Below are positions 27,277 to 36,187 of a DNA stretch of 47,148 bases, in pieces. The stretch lies in assembly GCA_017404545.1 (NCBI GenBank), contig JAFRCC010000022.1:150448-197595 (forward strand), given 5' to 3'. Source of the stretch: Clostridia bacterium (GTDB lineage: Bacteria > Bacillota > Clostridia > TANB77 > CAG-508). The notes beneath the pieces are model-generated. The model worked only from the letters and a program-made list of their open reading frames with translations. It was not told the DNA's origin and did no database searches. The position numbers were made by a program, and so were the translations under genes. Within the stretch, counting starts at the first letter, position 1, and each line of letters opens with the position of its first letter.

Positions 27277-27888
27277 TTATTTATCCAATAACCAATCCAA
27301 TACATTACGTATCTTTATTCCTTCGTCATTACCAAGAGGAATTTTATCTGCTGTTAAAATTAACTTTTCATAATTGTCGTCAATTTTCCTTAATGATTTG
27401 ATTTCTCTTTCATATAATTTACCATCATTTTGATCTGTCCCTTTTAAAGTTTCTGCTACTTGAACATATAACTTACCATTATTATTTACAGCAACAAAGT
27501 CAACCTCAAACTCATCAACTTTTCCTACGAACACATCATATCCACGTCTTAATAGCTCTAGAAATACAATATTTTCTAGTACATGTCCATAATCTCCAAT
27601 TTTTCTACCAAGTATAAAATATCTAAGACCAAGATCAGAAACGTAATATTTTTCGCCTGTTTTTAAATATTGTTTTCTCTTTATGTCATATCTAGTTGCT
27701 CTGTACAAAAAGAAAGACTCGGTAAATCCTTCCAAATATTTTTCTACAGTTCTTACGTTAATGTTTCTTCCATCATTAATCATTGTATTAGCTATATTAT
27801 TTATTGATACCAAATTACCAATATTATCCATTGCAAAATTAGCGACGCTTCTAAGCATAAATTCATCTGTTATATTTTTTCTTGTCAT
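27277..27888 (-). pseudogene. C-terminal remnant of an AAA/DUF4143 ATPase
   Basis: The 203 residues match the C-terminal half of the common ATP-binding proteins with an AAA_14 domain followed by DUF4143: a winged-helix stretch (ISINNIANTMINDGRNINVRTVEKYLEG) and a nuclease-like ending with EFEVDFVAV and YVQVAET. The AAA domain that should precede it is missing. In-frame text upstream of the ATG (IYNDIIIKDV) still matches the family before a TAA at about 27961-27963, which shows 5-prime truncation rather than a short natural gene. Probably not functional, though the remaining frame is intact. Confidence 0.75.
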
Positions 27889-28082
27889 TACATCTTTAAT
27901 TATAATGTCATTGTATATACTTATTATACAACTTTCAGATGCTTTTGTAATTTTTTTGTATTATTGTACAAAAACTTTACTTTTTTTGACTTTTTTGTAT
28001 TAAATATGTGCTATTTTTTTATATTTTCATAATATAAAACACCTTCTAGTCATAGTTTGTTCGAATATTCATATAGAGCAAA
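27889..28082. other. Non-coding stretch with remnant sequence
   Basis: The first 70 bases hold the decayed continuation of the DUF4143 gene. Beyond that lie T-rich repeats of the form TTTTTTGTATTA on the plus strand. No further gene was seen. Confidence 0.45.
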
Positions 28083-28125
28083 TGAACCCAAAATGCTAAA
28101 CATTTTTGTTTAACTTTTGGATTCA
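28083..28125 (-). terminator. Hairpin downstream of the large surface protein gene
   Basis: Arms GTGAATCCAAAA and TTTTGGGTTCAT with inner TTAAACA/TGTTTA form a long, slightly bulged stem. The T tract is weak. It lies about 85 bases after the stop at 28210. Confidence 0.5.
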
Positions 28126-28209
28126 CTTCATTACAACTTATCCATTCTAGCTCTTAGTATATACCATAGAGCACTACTATATCTATTTTTTATTTCTCAA
28201 GGATACTCA

Positions 28210-31200
28210 TTATGTTGTAGGTATATATGATCCATTGCTATCCCACGATCCTGGAAGATTTGTAAATGTTGGTAATGTTGCTCTATTGCAATTTTGGAAC
28301 ATCTTTGTAAAGTTCATGCTATTTGTTACATTCCATCCTGCAATAGCTGATGCATCGGTCAAATTTGATACTCCATAACACATTGCAAACATTGTAGTTG
28401 CACTTGATACATCCCATTCTTCCAATCCAGATAAAGATGTGATTGAAGTATCTCCATCGAAACAACTTTCAAATGTAGTTACTTTCGATACATCCCATTT
28501 TTTTAATGGCTCTAGGCTATTTATTTTTTTCATTTGTGCAAATGTCGTTTTTAAACTAGTTAAACTTTGCGTATTCCAATTACGTAATGGCTCCAATGAT
28601 TCTACATTTGTACATTTACTGAAAGCCTGTCTTAAGTCTTTTACATTTGAAACATCCCAACCAGAGATACCTTCTAAGCTAGTTAAATTTGGATTGTTCT
28701 CAAATATTTGTATCATCTCGGTTACATTACCTGTATTCCAATCTTCTATATCTTCTAAAGATGATAGTTTGCAATTTTGAAATACTCCCGACATTTTTTG
28801 AACATTTGATGTATCCCATTTTTTAACTGCAGAAATGTCAGATAAATTACTACAACTTACAAATGCTGAATTCATAGTAACCAAATTATCAAATTTCCAG
28901 TTTTGCAATCCATCTAAGCTTGTAATTGGAGTATTCTGAAATGTTCCCTGCATCGAGTTAAGATTTGTTGTATTCCAACGTTTTAAACTTTCTAATGAAG
29001 ATATTTTTGTATTTTTAAATGTTTCTTGTAAATTAGTTACACTTGAAGAATCCATATCTGCAAGTCCACTAATATCTGTTAGGCTGCTACAACCAGAAAA
29101 TAACTCTCTACAATTACTATTTAACATTGGTGATGGATCTTCCTCACAATACCAAAAAACTTCTGTACCTTCCCACCAAGCGTATACTTTGTATGCTGAA
29201 TTGTTTGCCTGAATTTCAACTTTGTTTACAGTAGAGCTTGGGGCTGTACTGCTCTTCTTAAATGCAGTAATTGTTGAAAGATTGGTACCTAATGAATTTA
29301 TCTTGTTTTTTAATTGCCCAGCATCAAGTAACTTTGCACCTTTGCTTACATTATATACTGCTTGCTCTTCCCATATTGCATATAAATTAAAGTTACCACT
29401 AGTTGCTAAATTCGTTACTTCTGCTTTATCTTCGTAATCTGTTCCAGTACCATCTGATTTTGTATTCCATTTTTTAAATATATGGTTTTCGTACGTGAAA
29501 CTGTTTGGTTTTAGATTAGCCGTTGTATCATAAGCTATTGTTTGCTTTGACATTGTTCCTGTTCCACCATTACTATTAAACACTATATTGTAATTGTTTG
29601 CAGTCCATTGTGCGTACAATGTCATATCTTCTACTTTTGTTACAATTTGCTCATCTGTGTATGATGTCCCTGTTCCATCTGGCTTTGTATTCCAACTGCT
29701 AAATGTATAACCTGTTTTTGTGAATGTATTTTTTGATAATTTATTTTGCTGATCATATACAACAGTTTGGCTTGGCATTGTTCCACTGCCACCATTACCT
29801 TCAAAGTTAATTACATATTCGTTAGCACCATATGTTGGTTCAAGTATTGTATCCTCTACTAACGTAAATGTTATCTCTTTATCAATTTTACCATTGTTCC
29901 ATCCTTTAAAGTAATATCCTGTTTTATTTTTAGCAACAGCATTTATTGTTGTTTCATAATAATAACTTCCCTCAGGAGTTGTATTCTCTATATCGATGGA
30001 GTCTTTGTTCTGTAGTGTTAATGTATATTTATTTCTTTCATATTCATACGTTACACTTGCATTACCATCACTTGTTATCTTTAGGCTCTTTTCTTGTGGA
30101 GCTGAAAAACCTTCGTAATTTCTAACAGCAGGAGTTACTACTGTATCTGTTGCTCCATGTAGCTCCTCTGTTTCTTCTATCGTATAATCTTGCCCATCTA
30201 AATTCATCTTCTTGTGTATTACAGTGTATTTAGTATCCGGATTTGGTGAATAATTTGCAGTATAATTTTTGTTTCCTGTACTTCCTTTTTCTATTGTAAC
30301 TCTAGTTTGAAGATTTTCTCCATTACTTCCTGTCCAACCACTAAATGTATATCCTTGTTTCTGAGGATTATTAAGTGTAAATTCATCTTCTACCGTATAT
30401 TGTATAGGGTTCTGCGCTTGTCCGCCATTTAATTCATATGTTATGTTGTAATTTTTTAGTTCAAACTGAGCATATATTTTCGTATCATCAGTTATTACAA
30501 GATCTTCTGGGATTTTTTCTCCTTCAGTTTGACTTGTATACCAGCCTTTAAATTTATATCCATCTTTATTAACATCAACCATCATTTGTGGTTTAGTATT
30601 ATATTTTACAATTTCTTGTTTTACATCTCCATTTACATTATATGAGACAATTAATTTATCTTTTAGCTCATACTTTGTATTTATAGTAATAACAGTTCTT
30701 GCAGTACTTGCTTTTGCAATAGTTGGAATTGCTACAAAACAAAGTATTAAAAGGCTATATATTTTTTTAATGTGTTTGCCATTTTTTCTAGCTTTACTAA
30801 TCTTCATATCTTTTTTCAAAAATATGATTAAAACAATTAAAGCCATAATTTCCATTAAAATATATACACTAATTTTGTCTCCTGTCTTTGGTGCATCATT
30901 ATTATTTATGATTATATTCTCTTCAGTTGTTTTTCCATCTTCATCTTCAAGCTCTAATATGATATTTGCTTTTCCGCTCTGAACTCTTTGCCTTATATCT
31001 TCAATGCTCCTTGTATATTTTGCAGTTACATATATTTCTTTTTGCCCTTGCGATACAAATTGTTCATCTGAGTAATTAGAACTATATGTTATGCTATCAC
31101 TATCATATTCTTCAGTTACTTTCAGCTTAAAGTTTTTATCGCTTGTATTTCTTAACACAATTTTATACGTAACAAAATCATCTATGTTTCGAAACGTAAC

Positions 31201-31383
31201 ATCCGAACTAATTGACATACTATCATATTCATAACTATTTACCGTAGCTGTGTCAGAAACCTTGTCTATTTCTAGAGCTTCAATTTTAACTATGTCATTT
31301 GATGCCATAACTTCTGTGATTTTATATGCTCCAAAAAACATAAACATAAAAATTAATGTTACTACGAAAACTTTTTTCTTCAT
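28210..31383 (-). CDS. Large surface protein: internal sortase signal, InlB-type repeats, BspA-like repeats
   Basis: A 1057-residue protein with an N-terminal signal (about 1-27) and a beta-type domain to about 160. An internal segment follows that looks like a C-terminal wall-sorting signal: APKTGD (164-169), a hydrophobic stretch (171-189) and a basic run KKDMKISKARK. Next comes a second hydrophobic segment (208-223) ending IAKA|STAR like a signal peptidase site. After that are about seven InlB B/Flg_new repeats (Y.F.GW, LYAQW) to about 700, then BspA/DUF285 leucine-rich repeats to the C-terminus, with no terminal anchor. Probably adhesin-like. The frame is uninterrupted and no internal start has a ribosome binding site. 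Confidence 0.85.
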   Translation of the reverse strand: MKKKVFVVTLIFMFMFFGAYKITEVMASNDIVKIEALEIDKVSDTATVNSYEYDSMSISSDVTFRNIDDFVTYKIVLRNTSDKNFKLKVTEEYDSDSITYSSNYSDEQFVSQGQKEIYVTAKYTRSIEDIRQRVQSGKANIILELEDEDGKTTEENIIINNNDAPKTGDKISVYILMEIMALIVLIIFLKKDMKISKARKNGKHIKKIYSLLILCFVAIPTIAKASTARTVITINTKYELKDKLIVSYNVNGDVKQEIVKYNTKPQMMVDVNKDGYKFKGWYTSQTEGEKIPEDLVITDDTKIYAQFELKNYNITYELNGGQAQNPIQYTVEDEFTLNNPQKQGYTFSGWTGSNGENLQTRVTIEKGSTGNKNYTANYSPNPDTKYTVIHKKMNLDGQDYTIEETEELHGATDTVVTPAVRNYEGFSAPQEKSLKITSDGNASVTYEYERNKYTLTLQNKDSIDIENTTPEGSYYYETTINAVAKNKTGYYFKGWNNGKIDKEITFTLVEDTILEPTYGANEYVINFEGNGGSGTMPSQTVVYDQQNKLSKNTFTKTGYTFSSWNTKPDGTGTSYTDEQIVTKVEDMTLYAQWTANNYNIVFNSNGGTGTMSKQTIAYDTTANLKPNSFTYENHIFKKWNTKSDGTGTDYEDKAEVTNLATSGNFNLYAIWEEQAVYNVSKGAKLLDAGQLKNKINSLGTNLSTITAFKKSSTAPSSTVNKVEIQANNSAYKVYAWWEGTEVFWYCEEDPSPMLNSNCRELFSGCSSLTDISGLADMDSSSVTNLQETFKNTKISSLESLKRWNTTNLNSMQGTFQNTPITSLDGLQNWKFDNLVTMNSAFVSCSNLSDISAVKKWDTSNVQKMSGVFQNCKLSSLEDIEDWNTGNVTEMIQIFENNPNLTSLEGISGWDVSNVKDLRQAFSKCTNVESLEPLRNWNTQSLTSLKTTFAQMKKINSLEPLKKWDVSKVTTFESCFDGDTSITSLSGLEEWDVSSATTMFAMCYGVSNLTDASAIAGWNVTNSMNFTKMFQNCNRATLPTFTNLPGSWDSNGSYIPTT

Positions 31384-31678
31384 ACTTATTCTCCTTAAAT
31401 TACGCTTTTGTATATTTCTAATATATTCTTCTAATGTCTATTATATCATTAATGAGAGGTTTTAATCATATAATTCTCATTACTGTATCATTAATGAAAA
31501 AAATTATTATTCCCAAATTGCTAATAATTGTTATATTTATAATTCTCACATATAAGTTAACATATATTTTTTTTTTAAACAAGTTTTTTTCGTTTTGTAA
31601 CAAAAATGTAATATATTAGATTAAGATATTAGCTACCATGCATACAAAAAGAAAGTAGATTGCTCTACTTTCTTTAGA
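31384..31678. repeat. Intergenic region with paired direct repeat
   Basis: TATCATTAATGA occurs at 31444-31455 and again at 31486-31497, 42 bases apart (about four helical turns). An inverted pair TAATGAGA/TCTCATTA lies between. This could be a regulator site upstream of the surface protein gene. No coding frame is supported here. Confidence 0.45.
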
Positions 31679-32170
31679 CTAACACATTGTAATTACGTCT
31701 CCTGTAGCCAGGCTCTTTGGTACATCTATTACTCTTTGGTTTGAAGATCCTCTCCATTTAAGAGTTGGATCATGTAGTTCATCAACATATTGACCATCAA
31801 CTAAAACATCAATATATTTTGATACTTCTTTGTGTTTTAGATATTTATCAAATAAAAATCCAGACCATGCCCATATTGTTTTATTCGGATATTTTTCTTT
31901 AAAAGCTTTTGCAAGCTTTGTTGTTGCTTCAATATTTCTTGGATGCATAGGCTCTCCTCCTAGAATTGATAATCCTTTAACATAATCTTGACCACATAAA
32001 TCTAAGATTTTATCTATTGTTTCTTCAGTAAAGTCTGTTCCATCATCAAAGCTCCATGTATTTGAATTGAAGCAATTCTTGCAATGAAATTCACATCCTT
32101 GCATAAAAACTGAAACTCTTACACCTGGGCCATTAGAGATATCCATTTTTCTAATTAAATTGTATTTCAT
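31679..32170 (-). CDS. nrdG: Anaerobic ribonucleotide reductase activating protein
   Basis: Radical SAM activase that generates the glycyl radical of NrdD. From ATG 32170 (AAGGTGG upstream, inside the end of nrdD) it has 163 residues. The cluster motif is CEFHCKNC (CxxxCxxC), preceded by NGPGVRVSVFMQG, and LSILGGEP follows. Its start lies immediately after the nrdD stop (TAATATG), so translation is probably coupled. Confidence 0.96.
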   Translation of the reverse strand: MKYNLIRKMDISNGPGVRVSVFMQGCEFHCKNCFNSNTWSFDDGTDFTEETIDKILDLCGQDYVKGLSILGGEPMHPRNIEATTKLAKAFKEKYPNKTIWAWSGFLFDKYLKHKEVSKYIDVLVDGQYVDELHDPTLKWRGSSNQRVIDVPKSLATGDVITMC

Positions 32171-32171
32171 A

Positions 32172-34364
32172 TTAATTCGCCACCTTGTTATCAACGTGTA
32201 GAACTCTTTCTTTTATCTCTTGTGTTCTACCTTTGTTCCAGAAATTTGTTCCAATATATCCACAAGTTCTTCTTGCTACATTTAGTGTATTATGATCTCT
32301 ATTACCACAATTTGGACAATACCATTCTAGATTATCATCAATTAGTATTTCTCCAGTATATCCACATTCTTGGCAATAATCTGATTTTGTGTTAAGCTCA
32401 GCATACATAATGTTATCATAAATGAATTTAACTATATCAAGAATTACATCCAAGTTATTTTGTAGATTTGGTGTCTCAATATATGAGATTGCTCCACCTG
32501 GGCTTAACCTCTGGAACTCGCTCTCAAGTTTTAGTTTAGTAAATGCATCGATTTCTTCAAATACAGGAACATGATATGAGTTTGTGATATACCCTCTATC
32601 TGTAATTCCCTCTATTGTTCCAAAACGCTCTTTTAAGCATTTAGCAAACTTATAAGTTGTAGATTCAATTGGAGTACCATATACAGAATAATCAATGTCT
32701 TCTTCGGCTTTCCATTTCTTGCATGCATCATTTAGGTGTTGCATAATCTTAAGTCCAAGCTCTTTTCCTTCACCATTATCGGTGTGAGATTTCCCAGTCA
32801 TGTATTTAACACATTCATATAATCCAGCGTATCCAAGTGAAATTGTTGAATATCCATGGTGTAATAATTCATGAATGCTTTCTCCTGGTTTTAGTCTTGC
32901 TAAAGCTCCATCTTGCCATAGTACTGGAGCAACATCACTTGTAACATTGCTTAATCTCTTGTGTCTTAATTGTAATGCCTTATGGCATAGCTCTAATCTT
33001 TCGTCAAATATTTTCCAAAATTTATCTATATCTTGCTCTGAAGATAAAGCAATGTCTGGTAGGTTGATTGTAACAACACCTTGATTAAATCTACCATAGT
33101 ATTTACCTTTTCCTTCAACATAGTTCCCTGCATTGGAAATATTACCTAAAGACATAAATCTATCTGGTGTTAAGAAGCTTCTGCATCCCATACAAGGATA
33201 GCAATCTCCGTCTCCCATTTCATTCTTCTTTAGTTCTTTCATCATCTTCTCAGAAATATAATCAGGAACCATTCTCTTAGCTGTACACTCTGCTGCAAGT
33301 TTTGTTAGATAGTAGTATTTTCCATCTTCTTTTATATTATCTTCTTCAAGAACATATAATAGTTTAGGGAAAGCTGGTGTAATATAAACACCTTTTCTAT
33401 TCTTAAATCCTAGAATTCTTTCTTTTAAGAATTCTTCGATGATTAAAGCAAGTTCATCTTTGTATTCTTCTGTTTCTCCAAGATACATACAAACACTTAA
33501 GAAAGGAGCTTGACCATTTGTGTTAGTCATAGAGTTTACTTGATAATTGAATGTTTGAACACCATCAGCAACTTCCTTTTTAGTATCTTCCCATGCGTAT
33601 TTCTCACAGTCAGCTTTTGAAAACTTTCTTCCTTCGTATTTTTTATAATATCTTTCGTAGCTACTTCTAACAAAAGGTGCTAAGTGTGTTAATGTAATAG
33701 TTGCACCTCCGTAGCTTGAAGATGTTACTGCTAAAATAATTTGTGTTGCAATAGTTGCAGCAGTTATAAATCTATGTGGTTTTTCTATCATAACTCCATT
33801 AATTACAGTTCCATTTTGGAGCATATCTTCCAAGTTGATAAGTTCACAGTTGTGAAGAGCATTTTGAGCAAAATAATCAGCATCGTGAAAATGGATTATT
33901 CCTTCGTCATGAGCCTTTACAATATCTTCTGGTAACAAGAATCTTCTTGTTATATCTGTACTTGTAATACCTGCTAAATAATCTCTTTGAGTTGTAACAA
34001 CTTCTGCATTTTTGTTTGAATTTTCACTATTCCAGTACTCGCTTTCTCCTTCAATTAATTCCTTGATTGATTGATCAGTTGTATTGGCCTTTCTAACAAG
34101 CTCTCTTGTATAACGATATGTTATATATTTTTTAGCTAATAGATATTTATCAAATTCCATTAACTTTTCTTCAATGATATCCTGTATATCTTCAACCAAA
34201 ATTCTTTTTTTATTTAAATCTTCAATATATTGAATAATTTCTTTAATTTCTTCTTCAGAAACTCTTTCTTTTGGTCTTACTTCAGCATTTGCTTTTTTAA
34301 TAGCTGTTTTAATTTTTGCTGGATCATAATCTACTATATGACCATCTCTTTTTACTATTTTCAT
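32172..34364 (-). CDS. nrdD: Anaerobic ribonucleoside-triphosphate reductase
   Basis: Class III reductase that makes dNTPs without oxygen. ATG 34364 has GGGGGAA upstream and gives 730 residues; the frame is open 35 codons further but without a ribosome binding site. An ATP-cone regulatory domain occupies the first 95 residues (KIVKRDGHIVDYDPAKI). The C-terminal part holds the zinc site CQECGYTG and CPNCGNRD and the glycyl radical motif RRTCGYIGTNFW. It faces a Crp/Fnr-type regulator gene across a palindrome that may control both. Confidence 0.96.
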   Translation of the reverse strand: MKIVKRDGHIVDYDPAKIKTAIKKANAEVRPKERVSEEEIKEIIQYIEDLNKKRILVEDIQDIIEEKLMEFDKYLLAKKYITYRYTRELVRKANTTDQSIKELIEGESEYWNSENSNKNAEVVTTQRDYLAGITSTDITRRFLLPEDIVKAHDEGIIHFHDADYFAQNALHNCELINLEDMLQNGTVINGVMIEKPHRFITAATIATQIILAVTSSSYGGATITLTHLAPFVRSSYERYYKKYEGRKFSKADCEKYAWEDTKKEVADGVQTFNYQVNSMTNTNGQAPFLSVCMYLGETEEYKDELALIIEEFLKERILGFKNRKGVYITPAFPKLLYVLEEDNIKEDGKYYYLTKLAAECTAKRMVPDYISEKMMKELKKNEMGDGDCYPCMGCRSFLTPDRFMSLGNISNAGNYVEGKGKYYGRFNQGVVTINLPDIALSSEQDIDKFWKIFDERLELCHKALQLRHKRLSNVTSDVAPVLWQDGALARLKPGESIHELLHHGYSTISLGYAGLYECVKYMTGKSHTDNGEGKELGLKIMQHLNDACKKWKAEEDIDYSVYGTPIESTTYKFAKCLKERFGTIEGITDRGYITNSYHVPVFEEIDAFTKLKLESEFQRLSPGGAISYIETPNLQNNLDVILDIVKFIYDNIMYAELNTKSDYCQECGYTGEILIDDNLEWYCPNCGNRDHNTLNVARRTCGYIGTNFWNKGRTQEIKERVLHVDNKVAN

Positions 34365-34443
34365 AATGTTTCCCCCGATTCTTATGTTTCTATAATATTT
34401 TTCTTTCAACAATAAGATTATAAAAATAAGTTGTAGAAAATTT

Positions 34444-34463
34444 AAAGGTGCAATTGCACCTTT
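34444..34463. promoter_or_regulatory. Perfect 20-bp palindrome between nrdD and the regulator gene
   Basis: AAAGGTGCAATTGCACCTTT reads the same on both strands and includes the -35 box (TTGCAC) of the regulator promoter. It also abuts a possible nrdD promoter (TATAAT at 34417-34422, minus strand). Likely operator for a dimeric regulator, perhaps the divergently encoded one. Confidence 0.65.
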
Positions 34464-34482
34464 TTGCAAAATATGTTAATAT
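34454..34482 (+). promoter_or_regulatory. Promoter of the Crp/Fnr-type gene
   Basis: TTGCAC (34454-34459), 17 bases, TAATAT (34477-34482). The predicted start near 34489 leaves only about 4 to 10 bases before the candidate ATG codons. Confidence 0.55.
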
Positions 34483-34492
34483 TTTTTTGGTG

Positions 34493-35140
34493 ATGAGTAT
34501 GGTTAACCCTTTTGCTGGTATTTCAGAGCTTCAAAAAACAAAATTATTTAAATTATTGCAAGCTCACATATACAAATTTAATAAAAATGAAGAAATTATA
34601 CCAACTTTCAAGAGCGAAAATATAATATGTATTTTACTCGAAGGTCAAGCGAATATATATAACATTAGCTACAATGGCGAAGAATATATTTCTGAAAAAC
34701 TATTTGAAAATAGTGTATTTGGAACAAATATTTCTGGCATAGATTACAACGAGTATCAAATAAGAGCTATCGAGCCTTCTACTGTACTCGTAATTCAATA
34801 TAAAAACTTAATGGAAACTGACAATTTAAACCACAGATACTTTAATATATTTTTTAGCAATGTATTTGAAATAATAACAAAAAAACTACGCGATAACAAT
34901 AATAGAATAAAAATACTAACAAAAAAATCTATACGAGAAAAACTTTTAGCCTATTTTGAAAATTCTTATAAAATAAGCAGATCAAAACATATCTATCTAG
35001 AAACAAATTTTAAAGATTTGGCAGATTATCTATCTATAAACAAATCCGCTATGTTTAGAGAATTACGAAATTTAAAGGATGAGCATTTTATAAAAGTTGA
35101 TGGAAAAAGAATAACACTTCTATATACACCAAATGTTTAA
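34493..35140 (+). CDS. Crp/Fnr-family transcription regulator
   Basis: About 215 residues. An N-terminal cyclic-nucleotide-type beta barrel (about 15-110, with ICILLEGQANIYNIS and FGTNISG) is joined by a helix to a C-terminal winged helix (SIREKLLAYFE, then DLADYLSINKSAMFRELRNLKDE). No Fnr-type cysteine cluster is visible, so oxygen sensing through iron-sulphur is unlikely. Starts at ATG 34493 or ATG 34499 are both possible, and the message is predicted to begin only a few bases upstream. Its place opposite nrdD/nrdG suggests control of deoxynucleotide supply or self-control. Confidence 0.85.
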   Translation: MSMVNPFAGISELQKTKLFKLLQAHIYKFNKNEEIIPTFKSENIICILLEGQANIYNISYNGEEYISEKLFENSVFGTNISGIDYNEYQIRAIEPSTVLVIQYKNLMETDNLNHRYFNIFFSNVFEIITKKLRDNNNRIKILTKKSIREKLLAYFENSYKISRSKHIYLETNFKDLADYLSINKSAMFRELRNLKDEHFIKVDGKRITLLYTPNV

Positions 35141-35203
35141 AGAAAAGGAATGCTATATTTTGTTCAAAATTAACTTTCAAACAAAATTTAACATTCCTTT
35201 TCT
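35141..35203. terminator. Shared terminator hairpin
   Basis: AGAAAAGGAATG and CATTCCTTTTCT pair over 12 bp, with a second inner stem ATTTTGTT/AACAAAAT, followed by TTTTG on the plus strand. It sits between the convergent regulator and DUF1292 genes. Confidence 0.75.
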
Positions 35204-35247
35204 TTTGATTAAAATTTTCGAAAAAAATCAAGTCACTATATTTTATT

Positions 35248-35505
35248 CTAATTACTTAAGAGTTCATTAAGTTTATTTTTAATATAATCTTTAACTTCTT
35301 GATGTTTTACTTCTGTTAGTTCAATTTTCTCGCTCTCTATGGAATATTGCCTAGCACTTATATTAAAATTTCCGTCGTTACTTTTTGAATAATCTGTATA
35401 TACAACGTAGTGCTCATTACTATCTAATTCATCGAATTTGAAAAGAACATTATATTTTTTTAACGCTCCATTTTCTTCTTCAATTTCAAGAATATCACCT
35501 ATCAT
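35248..35505 (-). CDS. DUF1292 family protein
   Basis: A small cytoplasmic protein of 85 residues in the DUF1292 (YrzB-like) family, with the core LEIEEENGALKKYNVLFKF and YVVYTD. Function is unknown in the family. ATG 35505 follows AAAGGAG, which lies inside the end of the PP2C gene. The two frames overlap by 11 bases, so expression is probably coupled. Confidence 0.8.
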   Translation of the reverse strand: MIGDILEIEEENGALKKYNVLFKFDELDSNEHYVVYTDYSKSNDGNFNISARQYSIESEKIELTEVKHQEVKDYIKNKLNELLSN

Positions 35506-36187
35506 CTCTATGCTCTCCTTTTTTTATTTTATTTAATAAAACTGCTGCAGTGGCATTATCTTTACCAGCTGGTATCTCGTCAAAAAAAGGCAATCTATCT
35601 GATTCTTTTTTTGCTCTTTTTGATACTGTATGTAAAGCTTTATCAACAATTTTTTGAGCTATCTTTTTTGGACTTGTATTCTTAGTAACAGCATATATTT
35701 GATCATCCGACAAACAATCTGTTACTCCATCTGAAAATAAAAGAATTGCGTCAAATTCATTATTTGGAATAATAGCAACATTTGGCATAACATTTAAGCT
35801 TCCATATCCTAAACAACTTGTAATTGTATTAGATAACTTGCAAAATCTCATGTCATCCTTGGTTTCTATTAGCCCCATTTTATACAATTCGTTTACTTCG
35901 GCATCATCAACTGAAATCTGTGAAAAATTACTTCCGTTAACCATGTATGCTCTTGAATCACCAATATTAAGTACTAATGTATATTTTTCCGCAACAAGAG
36001 CACACACAAATGTAGTAGCCGCATTATTCCCTAATTCATTTATCTTGGTATTAATAGCCTCTAGTTTGCGTTGTAATTTTCTCAATAATTTTCTTTCATC
36101 TTTAAAATCGTCTTCTTTTAAAGCATAAAACCATTTTTTTATCTCGTTAACTGTAATATGACTTGCTTTTTCTCCAGCTTCGTATCC
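35495..36187 (-). CDS. PP2C-type protein phosphatase, C-terminal part in shifted frame
   Basis: Continues the phosphatase begun at 36443 in the +1 frame. From the GGA at 36187 it reads GYEAGEKASHITVNEIKKW, then LNIGDSRAY, LFSDGVTD and GKDNATA, which are the remaining metal-binding and fold motifs of PP2C enzymes. Joined with the first 85 residues it makes a complete protein of about 315 residues. There is no ribosome binding site for an independent start. The last 11 bases overlap the DUF1292 gene. Confidence 0.85.
   Translation of the reverse strand, partial: GYEAGEKASHITVNEIKKWFYALKEDDFKDERKLLRKLQRKLEAINTKINELGNNAATTFVCALVAEKYTLVLNIGDSRAYMVNGSNFSQISVDDAEVNELYKMGLIETKDDMRFCKLSNTITSCLGYGSLNVMPNVAIIPNNEFDAILLFSDGVTDCLSDDQIYAVTKNTSPKKIAQKIVDKALHTVSKRAKKESDRLPFFDEIPAGKDNATAAVLLNKIKKGEHRDDR

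Noticed and set aside
30770..30830. Separate gene start (ATG at residue 193) for the second half of the large surface protein
   Set aside because: No ribosome binding site precedes it and the frame is continuous, so one product was kept.
34380..34443. NrdR box upstream of nrdD
   Set aside because: No sequence close to the known NrdR consensus was seen; only the 20-bp palindrome stands out.
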